Shown here one piece after another: positions 42,241-50,093 of a stretch of 64,000 nt of DNA. This DNA comes from Geobacter sp. GTDB lineage: Bacteria > Desulfobacterota > Desulfuromonadia > Geobacterales > Geobacteraceae. A program made the translations under genes and the position numbers. A model generated the notes under the pieces. That model was given only the letters and a program-made list of their open reading frames with translations, ran no database searches and was not told the origin of the DNA. The stretch spans positions 1-64,000 of the forward strand of contig JACOUQ010000003.1 in NCBI GenBank assembly GCA_016177775.1, written 5' to 3'. Every line of letters begins with the position of its first letter. Position 1 is the stretch's first letter.

Positions 42241-43506
42241 ATGAACATGCCATTGAGCGAACTTTTCCTGAGCGCGGTGCTCGGCAAGACCGTCATCGAT
42301 CAGGCCGGCAGAGAGATAGGCTCATTGCAGGACCTCATCATGACCCGCGGCGAGGTCTTCCCGGAGGTTTCCCACCTGGTGGTCAAGGGGAGGCGCTCCA
42401 CCTCTCTCGTCGCATGGAAGGACATCGCCCTGTTCAACCCCTATGTGATATCGCTTGTCAGAGACAATCACCTGCACGATTACGCTCACAGGGAAGGAGA
42501 AATCCTAGTCAAGAGGGACATTCTGGACAAGCAGATAGTGGACGTCAACGGCGCCAAGGTAGTACGGGTCAATGACCTCAAGCTCGGCAGCTACAAGGAC
42601 GTGCTCTGCATATTTTCCGTTGATGTCGGGTTCCGCGGACTATTGCGGCGTCTCGGCTACGAGCGGATTGGAGACCGGATTGCGACCCTGTTCAACAAAG
42701 AGCTGACCGAACAGTTGATCAGCTGGCAGTACGTGCAGCCCTTGGAGCTGAACGCATCCCGCCTGACCCTGACCATGGCGCAGGACCAGATGGCGGATAT
42801 GCACCCTGCCGACATCGCCCACATCATCGCCAAGATCCCGAGCAGGAACATCCAGACGGTCCTCAACTCCCTTGACACCGAAACAGCCGGGGAAGCGATC
42901 CACGAACTGGAGCCGGAGCTGCGCAGCCGGATCATCAGCCAGCTGGACAGCGAGCAGGCATCCGACATCCTGGAGGAAATGGCGCCCGACGAGGCGGCCG
43001 ACGTCCTCGGCGACCTCCCCGAGGAAAAGGCCCAGGAACTGCTGGGGCTGATGGATGCCGAAGAGGCCGAGGACATCCAGGAACTCATGGAACACGAGGA
43101 GGACACCGCGGGTGGCCTCATGAACAGCGAGTTTCTTGCCGTCTCTCCTGACCTGACCGTAGACGAAGCTTTAAAGGAAGTCCGACTCCTGGCGCCCGAA
43201 GTCGAAACGGTCTACTATACATATATCATTGACGACAACGACAAATTGCAGGGGGTCGTGACGTTGAAGTATCTCCTGACCACCCCCCCGGATACACCGC
43301 TTGCCGAGATCATGACCACGAACCTGAAAACCGTCACTGTAGGCGCGGCACCGGAGGATATCCTGGAGATCATCGCCAAATACGACCTTGTCGCCGTACC
43401 GGTCATGGACGATGAAGGGAAGATGGCCGGGATCGTGACCGTCGAGGACATCCTGGAGCTCTTCCTCCCCTATGCGCTTAAGCGCAAGCGCCACCATCAC
43501 CATTAA
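42241..43506 (+). CDS. MgtE-like cytoplasmic protein: PRC-barrel, MgtE_N and CBS pair, no membrane domain
   Basis: 421 residues; GAGG lies five bases before ATG 42241. Residues 10-85 look like a PRC-barrel domain (GKTVIDQAGREIGSLQDL), followed by a second such strand set. Residues 175-290 are the MgtE N domain (MHPADIAHIIAKIPSRN; DEAADVLGDLPEEKAQELLG). Residues 300-410 are two CBS motifs joined by LAEIMTTNLKTVTVG. The MgtE membrane pore is absent, so this is the Mg2+-sensing half alone. It ends in KRKRHHHH. It lies 20 bases before the Nramp-family gene and probably gates it. Confidence 0.88.
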   Translation: MNMPLSELFLSAVLGKTVIDQAGREIGSLQDLIMTRGEVFPEVSHLVVKGRRSTSLVAWKDIALFNPYVISLVRDNHLHDYAHREGEILVKRDILDKQIVDVNGAKVVRVNDLKLGSYKDVLCIFSVDVGFRGLLRRLGYERIGDRIATLFNKELTEQLISWQYVQPLELNASRLTLTMAQDQMADMHPADIAHIIAKIPSRNIQTVLNSLDTETAGEAIHELEPELRSRIISQLDSEQASDILEEMAPDEAADVLGDLPEEKAQELLGLMDAEEAEDIQELMEHEEDTAGGLMNSEFLAVSPDLTVDEALKEVRLLAPEVETVYYTYIIDDNDKLQGVVTLKYLLTTPPDTPLAEIMTTNLKTVTVGAAPEDILEIIAKYDLVAVPVMDDEGKMAGIVTVEDILELFLPYALKRKRHHHH

Positions 43507-43526
43507 TTTCAGGGATTCAGACGCCA

Positions 43527-44825
43527 ATGTTCACCGGCATCAGCATAACAAGACTATTCAAGCCGATCCGCAAGGTCAATCCCAGGAACATCGTCCTGTT
43601 CCTCGCCATCCTTGGCCCCGGCATCATCACCGCCAACGTGGACAACGATGCCGGCGGGATAACCACCTACTCCCTCGCGGGAGCCCATTTCGGCTATACG
43701 CTCCTCTGGACCATGATCCCCACCACCATAGCACTCGTGGTCATCCAGGAAATGTGCGCCCGGATGGGGGCCGTGACCGGCAAGGGCCTCTCGGACCTGA
43801 TCCGCGAGTCGTTCGGGGTGAAGGTGACCTTTTACGTAATGATCGCCCTATTCTTTACGAACATGGGGAACTCGGTCTCGGAATTTGCCGGCATAGCCGC
43901 AAGCCTGGAGATCTTCGGCATCAGCAGGTATGTCTCGGTGCCGGTCAGCGCCATACTGGTCTGGCTCCTGGTGGTGAAGGGGTCGTACAAGGTGGTGGAG
44001 AAGGTCTTCCTGGTTGCCTGCATGGTTTATATCGCCTACCCAATCGCCGCTTTCATGGCGGGGCCGAAATGGGACGTTGTGCTCAAAGCCACAGTAGTGC
44101 CGACATTCAAGGCGGACAGTTCCTACCTGATCATGATGATAGGGCTCGTGGGAACCACGATTGCCCCCTGGATGCAGTTTTATCAGCAGTCAGCCGTGGT
44201 GGAGAAAGGGATCACAATCGACCAGTACAGCTTTTCCCGGCTCGACGTGATCGTCGGTTGCATCATGGCCATCGTGGTCGCCTTTTTCATTGTTGTTGCC
44301 TGCGCCTCATCCATCCACATGCAGGGGCTCAAGATCGAAACCGCGACCGATGCCGCCCTGGCCCTCCAGCCTCTGGTCGGCAAGCACGCTTCCACTCTCT
44401 TCGCCTTCGGCCTGTTCAACGCCTCGCTCTTCGCGGCATGCATTCTCCCCCTATCGACCTCCTTCTACATCTGCGAGGGGATGGGGTGGGAATCGGGGAT
44501 CGACAAGGATTTCCGCACCGCGCCGCAGTTTTTCTGGCTCTTTACCATCATCATCGTTCTGAGCGCTTTGACCATCCTGATGCCGGACGTCCCGCTCATC
44601 ACGATCATGTTCATTTCGCAAGTCATCAACGGGGCGGTCCTCCCATTCGTCCTAATCTTCATGCTGCTCCTGGTCAACAACCGCCACCTCATGGGGAGCC
44701 ACGTCAACGGCCCGGTATTCAACCTGATCGCATGGGGCACGGTTATCGGGATGATTGCCCTGACCCTCATGATGCTGGCCGACCTCCTCGCACCGGGCAT
44801 TCTGGGAAGATTGTTCGTTTTGTGA
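43527..44825 (+). CDS. Nramp-family transporter, probably for Mg2+
   Basis: 432 residues and about 11 membrane helices. TM1 reads GPGIITANVDNDAGGI; the usual metal motif DPGN appears as DAGG, keeping the aspartate but losing the asparagine. TM6 reads IAPWMQFYQQS, replacing the methionine and histidine of the usual MPH. Loss of the soft methionine ligand is what I recall for the Mg2+-transporting branch (NRMT) rather than for Mn2+/Fe2+ carriers. The M-box riboswitch upstream supports magnesium independently. It is co-transcribed with the MgtE-like protein. Confidence 0.85.
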   Translation: MFTGISITRLFKPIRKVNPRNIVLFLAILGPGIITANVDNDAGGITTYSLAGAHFGYTLLWTMIPTTIALVVIQEMCARMGAVTGKGLSDLIRESFGVKVTFYVMIALFFTNMGNSVSEFAGIAASLEIFGISRYVSVPVSAILVWLLVVKGSYKVVEKVFLVACMVYIAYPIAAFMAGPKWDVVLKATVVPTFKADSSYLIMMIGLVGTTIAPWMQFYQQSAVVEKGITIDQYSFSRLDVIVGCIMAIVVAFFIVVACASSIHMQGLKIETATDAALALQPLVGKHASTLFAFGLFNASLFAACILPLSTSFYICEGMGWESGIDKDFRTAPQFFWLFTIIIVLSALTILMPDVPLITIMFISQVINGAVLPFVLIFMLLLVNNRHLMGSHVNGPVFNLIAWGTVIGMIALTLMMLADLLAPGILGRLFVL

Positions 44826-45062
44826 AAAATTTTATTCCGCAGTTTGACAATATTCGGCAAAGGAGTAAAATGTAATCAGAAGGAAAAAGATCTTTGAAAA
44901 TAGCTCTGGGATGTGCGTAATCAACCAGTTAAAGACGTGACGACCAGAAATTTATAAACCTTGAGCCTTGTCGTGTTGAGCCTGCCTGCGAAATTTGAGC
45001 AGGACGCCTTAAGCGGCATTTCGAGGGATATTGTGAAAAAGAGGTCAGTGTCTTAAAAGGTC
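44826..45062 (+). other. Non-coding stretch after the Nramp gene with a possible promoter
   Basis: No gene is visible. TTGACA at 44844-44849, a 16-bp spacer and TAAAAT at 44866-44871 resemble a promoter. A small hairpin CCTGC/GCAGG lies near 44987-45005. It may be the leader of a longer RNA that includes the structured region 45084-45312. Confidence 0.35.
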
Positions 45063-45083
45063 ATACGGCATTCTGGAGCACAT

Positions 45084-45270
45084 AATGGGCGTTGACGGGG
45101 ATTTATTTGAAGGTGTACTTCCCATCCTGCCAGGCGCGTCTAACCCGCCAAAAACAGGAGGATATGAAAGGGCCACCCGCCATATGCGGTCCCAAAAGAG
45201 CGCATCTGTCGGAACCGAGTAAGTTTCCACCTACGGATTGGAAGAAAGCATCCCGCAGTCAACGCCCATT
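45084..45270 (+). ncRNA. Candidate structured RNA of about 190 nt (6S-like layout)
   Basis: The ends pair as a perfect 13-bp stem (AATGGGCGTTGAC at 45084-45096 with its complement at 45258-45270), continued inward by GGGAT/ATCCC. Inside, CTTCC-ATCC near 45118-45129 pairs with GGAT-GGAAG near 45236-45245, and an apical CCGC/GCGG hairpin lies near 45175-45190. A strong terminator follows within 15 bases. Length and a closed terminal stem with internal bulge recall 6S RNA, but I cannot confirm the conserved sequence. Confidence 0.4.
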
Positions 45271-45275
45271 TTGTA

Positions 45276-45312
45276 TAAAAAAAGCCCGGCAAAAATTGCC
45301 GGGCTTTTTTTT
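45276..45312 (+). terminator. Strong intrinsic terminator after the candidate RNA
   Basis: 10-bp stem AGCCCGGCAA/TTGCCGGGCT with loop AAA, flanked by an A-run and a T-run, so it can work in both directions. Confidence 0.85.
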
Positions 45313-45415
45313 ATTGGAAAGCAAGCAAAACAAGGGAAACATGATAGATTAAATTGTGCCGCTAATGCTTTACGGAATACGAAATCAAAACTGACCCAAA
45401 AAGGAGTAAATTGAC

Positions 45416-45949
45416 ATGATCAGACCATTACAAAGAAGAACAGCAAAAAAAGTAATGCACCTTCTGGCAGTCGCTGCAAGCGCGGCAATATTGTTCAGCG
45501 CCGGTAGCGTCTGGGCTCAGAACCCCCACTTTGTTGGCACGGTCACAGCCAAGATTCAGCCAAATGGAAGTGTGAACGTCAAGTTCAAGGAGGCAGGACT
45601 GGGGAGTAACGTTAACATCGATTATGTTGCCAGCGCCGATGTTACGGCCGTCTGTGTCTGTGTGACCAACAGTGGACAATGCCCCAATGCCGAGAACAAG
45701 AAAACAACTACTACACATATTGATGTCCCGGCCACTATCTCCAGCGGTAAAAATGGCACAGTGTCCGCAACACTCAATATCCCTGCGCCAGGTTGCGGTT
45801 CATCTGCTCCTCCAACTTGTGGAGGAGGCCAGAGCTTAATATTATCTGAAATCACCTGGACGAACATCAAGATTACGGATACAACCAATGTTGTAAGCGC
45901 GTTCGCCACCCCCGCCACTCTCAGCAAGACACTTTTCACATGTCCCTGA
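45416..45949 (+). CDS. Secreted hypothetical protein
   Basis: 177 residues; AAAGGAG lies ten bases before the ATG. A signal peptide with twin basic N-region (MIRPLQRRTAKK) ends SVWA near residue 35. The mature protein is beta-rich, threonine-rich and has six cysteines, including VCVCV, PGCGSS and PTCGGG, consistent with an extracellular disulfide-linked domain. No family is recognised. It stands alone between two terminators. Confidence 0.7.
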   Translation: MIRPLQRRTAKKVMHLLAVAASAAILFSAGSVWAQNPHFVGTVTAKIQPNGSVNVKFKEAGLGSNVNIDYVASADVTAVCVCVTNSGQCPNAENKKTTTTHIDVPATISSGKNGTVSATLNIPAPGCGSSAPPTCGGGQSLILSEITWTNIKITDTTNVVSAFATPATLSKTLFTCP

Positions 45950-46006
45950 AGACATTCCGATACGAGAATGTAGATAAAGCGGCAGCGGCACTTAATTCGC
46001 CAAGTC

Positions 46007-46038
46007 AAAGGGGGGCGGACAAATCCACCCCCCTTTTT
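46007..46038 (+). terminator. Terminator of the secreted-protein gene
   Basis: Stem AAAGGGGGG/CCCCCCTTT with a 12-base loop, followed by further T, about 60 bases after the stop codon. Confidence 0.75.
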
Positions 46039-46225
46039 CTCGAGACTCTGCAGGACAAACAGGGACATTCTATTTGTCTATCAGCGAAGTGAAACCAATG
46101 GGGTCTGGTTAGAGTTTCGGACATTCGCCCAACTCTGTACGTAATTTCCCGATCAACGTCAAGGCAAACTAAGCAAAAGGCTGAAGACCCGGTATCGTCT
46201 CAGGAAGATCAGGCTACCTCACCTT

Positions 46226-46258
46226 GAGGTGTCCTGTCCACTGTTGACAGGACACCTC
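46226..46258. repeat. Perfect 13-bp inverted repeat
   Basis: GAGGTGTCCTGTC and its exact complement flank a 7-base loop. There is no T-run on either side, so it is not a typical terminator. Between 45950 and 46316 I see no gene; this inverted repeat and the terminator at 46007 are the only structures. Confidence 0.6.
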
Positions 46259-46315
46259 ATGCACCGTGAAAACTTCCACCCCCCTGCAGAGAGGGCTTGT
46301 TGACACTGGGGCGAA

Positions 46316-46353
46316 AACGCAAATGGCCCCTGACTTTGCGAAAGTCAGGGGCC
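46316..46353 (-). terminator. Native terminator downstream of the split tRNA-Gly
   Basis: 13-bp stem GGCCCCTGACTTT/AAAGTCAGGGGCC with loop GCG; on the minus strand it is followed by a T-rich stretch. It lies about 35 bases beyond the tRNA 3' end and probably ended the original tRNA transcript. Confidence 0.7.
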
Positions 46354-46389
46354 ACCCATCTGTAGGTACTTGAAAGTACGGAGTATTTA

Positions 46390-46434
46390 TGGAGCGGGAA
46401 ACGGGATTCGAACCCGCGACTTCAACCTTGGCAA
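46390..46434 (-). tRNA. 3' fragment of tRNA-Gly(GCC), att site of the island
   Basis: On the minus strand the 45 bases run from the anticodon loop (TTGCCAA) through the variable loop and T-arm (GGTTCGAATCC) to the acceptor 3' half CCCGCTCCA. The 5' half, with D-arm, is missing; the preceding DNA is unrelated. This is the duplicated 3' end left when an element recombines in a tRNA gene. Because the fragment carries the native terminator, the intact copy should be at the other end of the element, to the right of 64 kb. Confidence 0.85.
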
Positions 46435-46570
46435 TTTTGCTGTTCTTGTTCTCATTGTGTTTCAGCGAGTATCCAGCCGTCTCTTTCACTATTTCTAACT
46501 CATTGACTTTACAATTTAATTGTGTCATTGTTGCACCTCGATGTTTCACAATTTTTCTGTTATTGCCACT

Positions 46571-46640
46571 TGCAAAACGGATGCAAAACGGATGCAATCG
46601 ACTTGCGGGGCGGGTAAAACGGATGCAAAACGGATGCAAA
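46571..46640 (+). repeat. Four direct repeats of an 11-bp motif before the integrase
   Basis: The unit ACGGATGCAAA occurs as two adjacent copies at about 46577-46597 and again at about 46619-46639, the pairs 42 bases apart. They lie between the att site and the integrase start, where arm-type binding sites for integrase or an excisionase are expected. Confidence 0.65.
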
Positions 46641-46642
46641 AA

Positions 46643-47995
46643 ATGAAACAGTTTACTGAAAGATATCTTGCCTCTCTCAAGCCCCAAGAAAAGAAATATA
46701 TCGTCAGGGAAGGACGAGGCTTCGCCCTTCAGGTACTGCCTTCTGGATCGAAATCGTTTCTCTACATCTTCGAATTGAACAAGCAAAAGGGATATTTCCC
46801 CCTTGGCAATTACCCCACCACATCCTTGGCCGATGCAAGAATAGCATACAATGACGCATACAAGCTCGTCAAAAAAGGCATCGATCCACGAGACGAAAAA
46901 AAATCTGCTTACGAAGAACTCGATCGAGCCAAAAAGCAAGCCGAAGAAATCGCCAGCGCAGCCGCGCTCCTTGAGGAGTACACGTTCCAGTCTCTAATTG
47001 ACGAAGGTTTACCCGAGGGTTACACCCCTTCAACTGTTGAGCAACTATCCGCCGTTTACTATATCAAATACTCCAAACAGAATCATGGGCTCCAGACACA
47101 GAAGAATCTGCTCTATACGTTACAGAGTGGCATAGTAGCAAATATCGGCAAAAACCTGATCATTGAAGTGCGTCGCAAAGATGCCATCAATCTTGTTCAA
47201 TCTATTGCATCCCGTGCACCAGGGCAGGCGGCGAATGTGCTGAAAGCGGGAAGACAGATATATGAGTACGCCCTTCTGCATGAATGGGCAGAAAACCAGC
47301 CATTCCTAAAAATCACAAAGGCAGTGCCGAAGGCGCTGGACAAAGTATGTGATCGAGCCCTTGATGATGATGAAGTTTTTCAGGCATGGCAGGAAATCTC
47401 CAAATCTCCTTCTTCTGATTCTGTGAAGCGTGCCATCAAGCTGATTCTTGTTACGGCCCAACGGCCTGGCGAAGTGTCGCAAATGCACAGCAACCAAATA
47501 AAGGAGCGGTGGTGGACTATTCCCGCAGAAGTTGCAAAAAATGGGAGAGAGCACCGAGTGTACCTTACCGATAAAGCTCTTTCACTTATCGGAAACAGAA
47601 AAGGATATATCTTTCCGTCAGGAAAAGGGAAGACTGGCCATGTAGCTGTCAACACTCTCTCGCAAGCAATCAACCGCGGATACTTGTCGGATGAAATAGT
47701 GAAGACTGTTGTAACCCGGAAAATAAGGGCCAGAAAGGAACCATATTTCGGCATGGTTCCCTGGAGCCCGCATGACCTCAGACGAACTGCTCGAACAAAT
47801 ATGCCACGTGTAGGCATTTCAGATGAACATGCCGAAGAAGTCTTGAACCACGTAAAGCCGGGTATCATTGGAGTTTACAACAAATACCGCTACGACAAGG
47901 AAAAAAAGGATGCCCTCCTCAAATGGGAAACCCTTCTCCTTGAAATACTGAAAACCAAACCTGGCACTACAGAAGATATTGCTCAAGCTGTGTGA
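46643..47995 (+). CDS. int: P4-type tyrosine integrase
   Basis: 450 residues from MKQFTERYLASLKPQEKKY. Residues 10-90 are the N-terminal DUF4102-like arm-binding domain (GFALQVLPSGSKSFLYIFELN; LGNYPTTSLADAR). The C-terminal catalytic domain has RPGEVSQ (first Arg) near 280, HDLRRTA (His-x-x-Arg) near 387 and a late NKYRYDKEKKD tyrosine near 420. The frame also opens 41 codons earlier through the direct repeats, but that part reads the repeats and is unlikely to be translated. There is no clear ribosome site. It inserts the island into tRNA-Gly. Confidence 0.9.
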   Translation: MKQFTERYLASLKPQEKKYIVREGRGFALQVLPSGSKSFLYIFELNKQKGYFPLGNYPTTSLADARIAYNDAYKLVKKGIDPRDEKKSAYEELDRAKKQAEEIASAAALLEEYTFQSLIDEGLPEGYTPSTVEQLSAVYYIKYSKQNHGLQTQKNLLYTLQSGIVANIGKNLIIEVRRKDAINLVQSIASRAPGQAANVLKAGRQIYEYALLHEWAENQPFLKITKAVPKALDKVCDRALDDDEVFQAWQEISKSPSSDSVKRAIKLILVTAQRPGEVSQMHSNQIKERWWTIPAEVAKNGREHRVYLTDKALSLIGNRKGYIFPSGKGKTGHVAVNTLSQAINRGYLSDEIVKTVVTRKIRARKEPYFGMVPWSPHDLRRTARTNMPRVGISDEHAEEVLNHVKPGIIGVYNKYRYDKEKKDALLKWETLLLEILKTKPGTTEDIAQAV

Positions 47996-48081
47996 GGGAA
48001 TCGCAATATAAGCACAGCACTAACATTTTTCGGCGAAATAACATCAGGCAGTTGCCGCCTCTTGTGGACGGGCGATGGTCA

Positions 48082-48975
48082 TCATTTTGCTCTTTTCACC
48101 ACATTATTCATCGTCAATCCCCGGCCATCAAACAGGAGCCCCGTTTCCGCCCCGTTTTTCCGTGCGTCAATGTGCAAATGTGGTTCCAGGGTATTGCCGG
48201 AATTACCTACCCTGCCAAGAAGCTGACCGAGCCGCACTTTTTCCCCAGTAGTCACTGCTGCGCTTCTCTGCATCAAATGAGCGATGAGAATCTCCGTCTC
48301 AGCGTACTTCACTACGATGAAATTCCCCTCCGGGTGCTCCGTATCAGCCTTGCCGGGTGCGTGGTCCGGCAGGTCGTCCCGAACCGCCAGGACGGTTCCC
48401 GCACAGGGACTATAAATCCGGTCGCCAAAGATCTCATAGTCGTCAAGCGTGCGAGGGGTGATCCTTTTTGCCCGGTTGCCGAAGGAATTCAGCCTGACAA
48501 TGTCCAATGCCAGCTTGCTCCCGCTCAGTGCGTGGAACGGGTTGGTGACCGCACTGTTCCCCCCTTGCAGCACATAGTAGGTACCTGCCGCCAGCGGGAA
48601 CGACAGATCCAAGGATTCTTGGGATCGAAGATGTGCTACGACGGCCGACCCGTTGAGTGGGGTAAACAGAGAAAGAACCGCGACAGAAAGCGCAAGCCGT
48701 CCCGCAGTCTGACCCTTGCCCATGGTGCTGGCGAGATTCATGCGCCGATAGGAGTAAAAAACGGCAAGAGTGAATAAAACAAGCAAGGCAAAGCGCAGGT
48801 AGTAACTTGTGAAAGCCCAAGGCCCGGCGAGGAACGCGAACACCGCGATGCTTCCGCTCGCCGCGACCTCGGCAAGCCAACGGGATATCTTTCCAGGCTG
48901 CGCCCTCAGCGCCCAAACAAGAGCCACGCCCGCCAGACACAGCGGGTAAAGGGCGAAAGCGATTTGAAGGATCAT
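48082..48975 (-). CDS. Membrane-anchored M23-family peptidase-like protein
   Basis: 297 residues. The first 130 carry three to four membrane helices (MILQIAFALYPLCLAGVALVWAL; FTSYYLRFALLVLFTLAVFYSY). Residues 150-297 form an M23/LytM domain: SKLALDIV near 175, IYSPCAGTVLAVRDD near 210, HLMQRSAAVTTGEKVRLGQLLGRVGNSG near 245 and the zinc-binding EPHLHIDA near 278. It probably cleaves peptidoglycan cross-links from the membrane. It follows the signal-peptidase-like gene (57-base gap) and lies in the same ECF-driven unit. Confidence 0.87.
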   Translation of the reverse strand: MILQIAFALYPLCLAGVALVWALRAQPGKISRWLAEVAASGSIAVFAFLAGPWAFTSYYLRFALLVLFTLAVFYSYRRMNLASTMGKGQTAGRLALSVAVLSLFTPLNGSAVVAHLRSQESLDLSFPLAAGTYYVLQGGNSAVTNPFHALSGSKLALDIVRLNSFGNRAKRITPRTLDDYEIFGDRIYSPCAGTVLAVRDDLPDHAPGKADTEHPEGNFIVVKYAETEILIAHLMQRSAAVTTGEKVRLGQLLGRVGNSGNTLEPHLHIDARKNGAETGLLFDGRGLTMNNVVKRAK

Positions 48976-49032
48976 GTTAAAGAACCTCTGCTCAAGACCT
49001 TTTCAGCGCGGTTTGGCAGGTTGCTTGAAGCC

Positions 49033-49818
49033 CTACCCTTCTTTTCCCGACAATGTCACTCCGATCCTGTTCCAGCGCACCCCCTCCGATCCGGACGACC
49101 AGTAGACCTGGCGGGCCTTGCCGTCCAGGTCCCGCAGCGGCACGAAGCCGAAGGTGCGGCTGTCAATGATTTTATCAGATTTAGTCCCAAGGAGATAAGC
49201 CTGTCCGTGGGGGACGATCTCTTCCCTGCCGCCAGCCAGCTTTACCGTGTCTCCTGGCAGCCCGGCAATCTGCCTGATGAAAACTTTGCTCCGGTCGTCG
49301 GGGTAGACGAAGACCACAATGTCGCCGAACCTAGGGGGGATGCGCCGGTAGGCGCTCTTGTCGACGAGAATTCTGTCCCCCTTTGTAATGTTCGGTTCCA
49401 TGCTGGTGGTGACGATTTTAAGCGGCTCGACGACGTTCCTCTTCACATAGGCAACGGCCAAACCCATGATCACTACCGATTCGACCATCCAGACGGCCAG
49501 GTACGCGTACCAGCGGTTAAATCCTTTCCCCCGGTACACGGCCCCATCCCTACGCGCCTTCCGGTAACCGTCGATGATCGCAAGGCAATAAACCGCCAGC
49601 ACAACCGCAGTAGCCAAGGCCGCACCGGCCACCAGCAATCTGTCCGGCAGGAGTACGGCAAGGCGCATGCCTGCCAGATAGGTCATGATGAAGATGACGA
49701 ACACGCAGACCCCCTTCAGCGCCTCGCCGTTGTATATCTGCCCCATCCCCGGCATGGTCAGACCGAGCAGCGCGGCAACCCATCCCTTTCTTTCCATGAT
49801 CTCCCTTTCCGTATCCAT
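49033..49818 (-). CDS. Signal peptidase I homologue with altered catalytic lysine
   Basis: 261 residues; GGAGG lies five bases before the ATG. An extra N-terminal membrane block (about residues 10-115, TM2-like GLTMPGMGQIYNGEALKG) precedes the S26 domain. The nucleophile is in TTSMEPNITKGD near residue 138, and DIVVFVYPDD and GLPGDTVKL follow. Where the family has the general base lysine (IKRVVGLPGD) this protein reads FIRQIAGLPGD, so lysine is arginine. It may be inactive, specialised or use another lysine. An ECF promoter lies 29 bases before the start. Confidence 0.87.
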   Translation of the reverse strand: MDTEREIMERKGWVAALLGLTMPGMGQIYNGEALKGVCVFVIFIMTYLAGMRLAVLLPDRLLVAGAALATAVVLAVYCLAIIDGYRKARRDGAVYRGKGFNRWYAYLAVWMVESVVIMGLAVAYVKRNVVEPLKIVTTSMEPNITKGDRILVDKSAYRRIPPRFGDIVVFVYPDDRSKVFIRQIAGLPGDTVKLAGGREEIVPHGQAYLLGTKSDKIIDSRTFGFVPLRDLDGKARQVYWSSGSEGVRWNRIGVTLSGKEG

Positions 49819-49846
49819 GGCTTCCTCCGATTCTGGTTTTACCTAT

Positions 49847-49874
49847 GAATACGCTCTCCGTGGCGCAAGGTTCC
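49847..49874 (-). promoter_or_regulatory. ECF promoter of the signal-peptidase/M23 unit
   Basis: On the minus strand GGAAC (49874-49870), a 16-bp spacer and CGTATTC (49853-49847). The same boxes and spacing occur before the adjacent ECF sigma gene (50675-50702). Confidence 0.8.
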
Positions 49875-49877
49875 CGG

Positions 49878-50093
49878 TTATCTGCACACGACCGGAGACA
49901 ATACTGAAAAGTAGAGCCTGATCAGGTTGAATATCCCCAGGAATGCCGCGCCGGAAGAAAAAACGAAGCGAAGCATCCGGGAAGAAAGGAGCCTCTGGCT
50001 AAGCGGCTCCGCCATCGTTCTTGTCCCATCAAAGGCGCGAACATCCTGCATGACCCTCGCTACGAAATCGCGGGAAGGTTCAAACTCCTTCAT
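49878..50093 (-). CDS. Small one-helix membrane protein, probable anti-sigma partner
   Basis: 71 residues from MKEFEPSRDFVARVMQDV, with GGAGGG eight bases before the ATG. It overlaps the end of the ECF sigma gene by 14 bases in another frame. Residues 40-62 form one membrane helix (FVFSSGAAFLGIFNLIRLYF). No zinc motif is present. The coupling to the sigma gene and a cytosolic helix before the membrane span suggest an anti-sigma factor, but this is inferred from position. Confidence 0.7.
   Translation of the reverse strand: MKEFEPSRDFVARVMQDVRAFDGTRTMAEPLSQRLLSSRMLRFVFSSGAAFLGIFNLIRLYFSVLSPVVCR

Noticed and set aside
43472-44875. 467-codon frame overlapping the Nramp gene
   Set aside because: Arg/His/Pro-rich composition typical of a frame-shifted shadow, while the other frame gives a full membrane protein.
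45163-45352. ORF with a good AGGAGG before ATG inside the candidate RNA
   Set aside because: It runs through the strong terminator and its composition is not protein-like.
46520-46642. N-terminal extension of the integrase through the direct repeats
   Set aside because: The extension encodes the repeats (KTDAKRMQ twice) and lacks the family N-terminus, which starts at MKQFTERYL.
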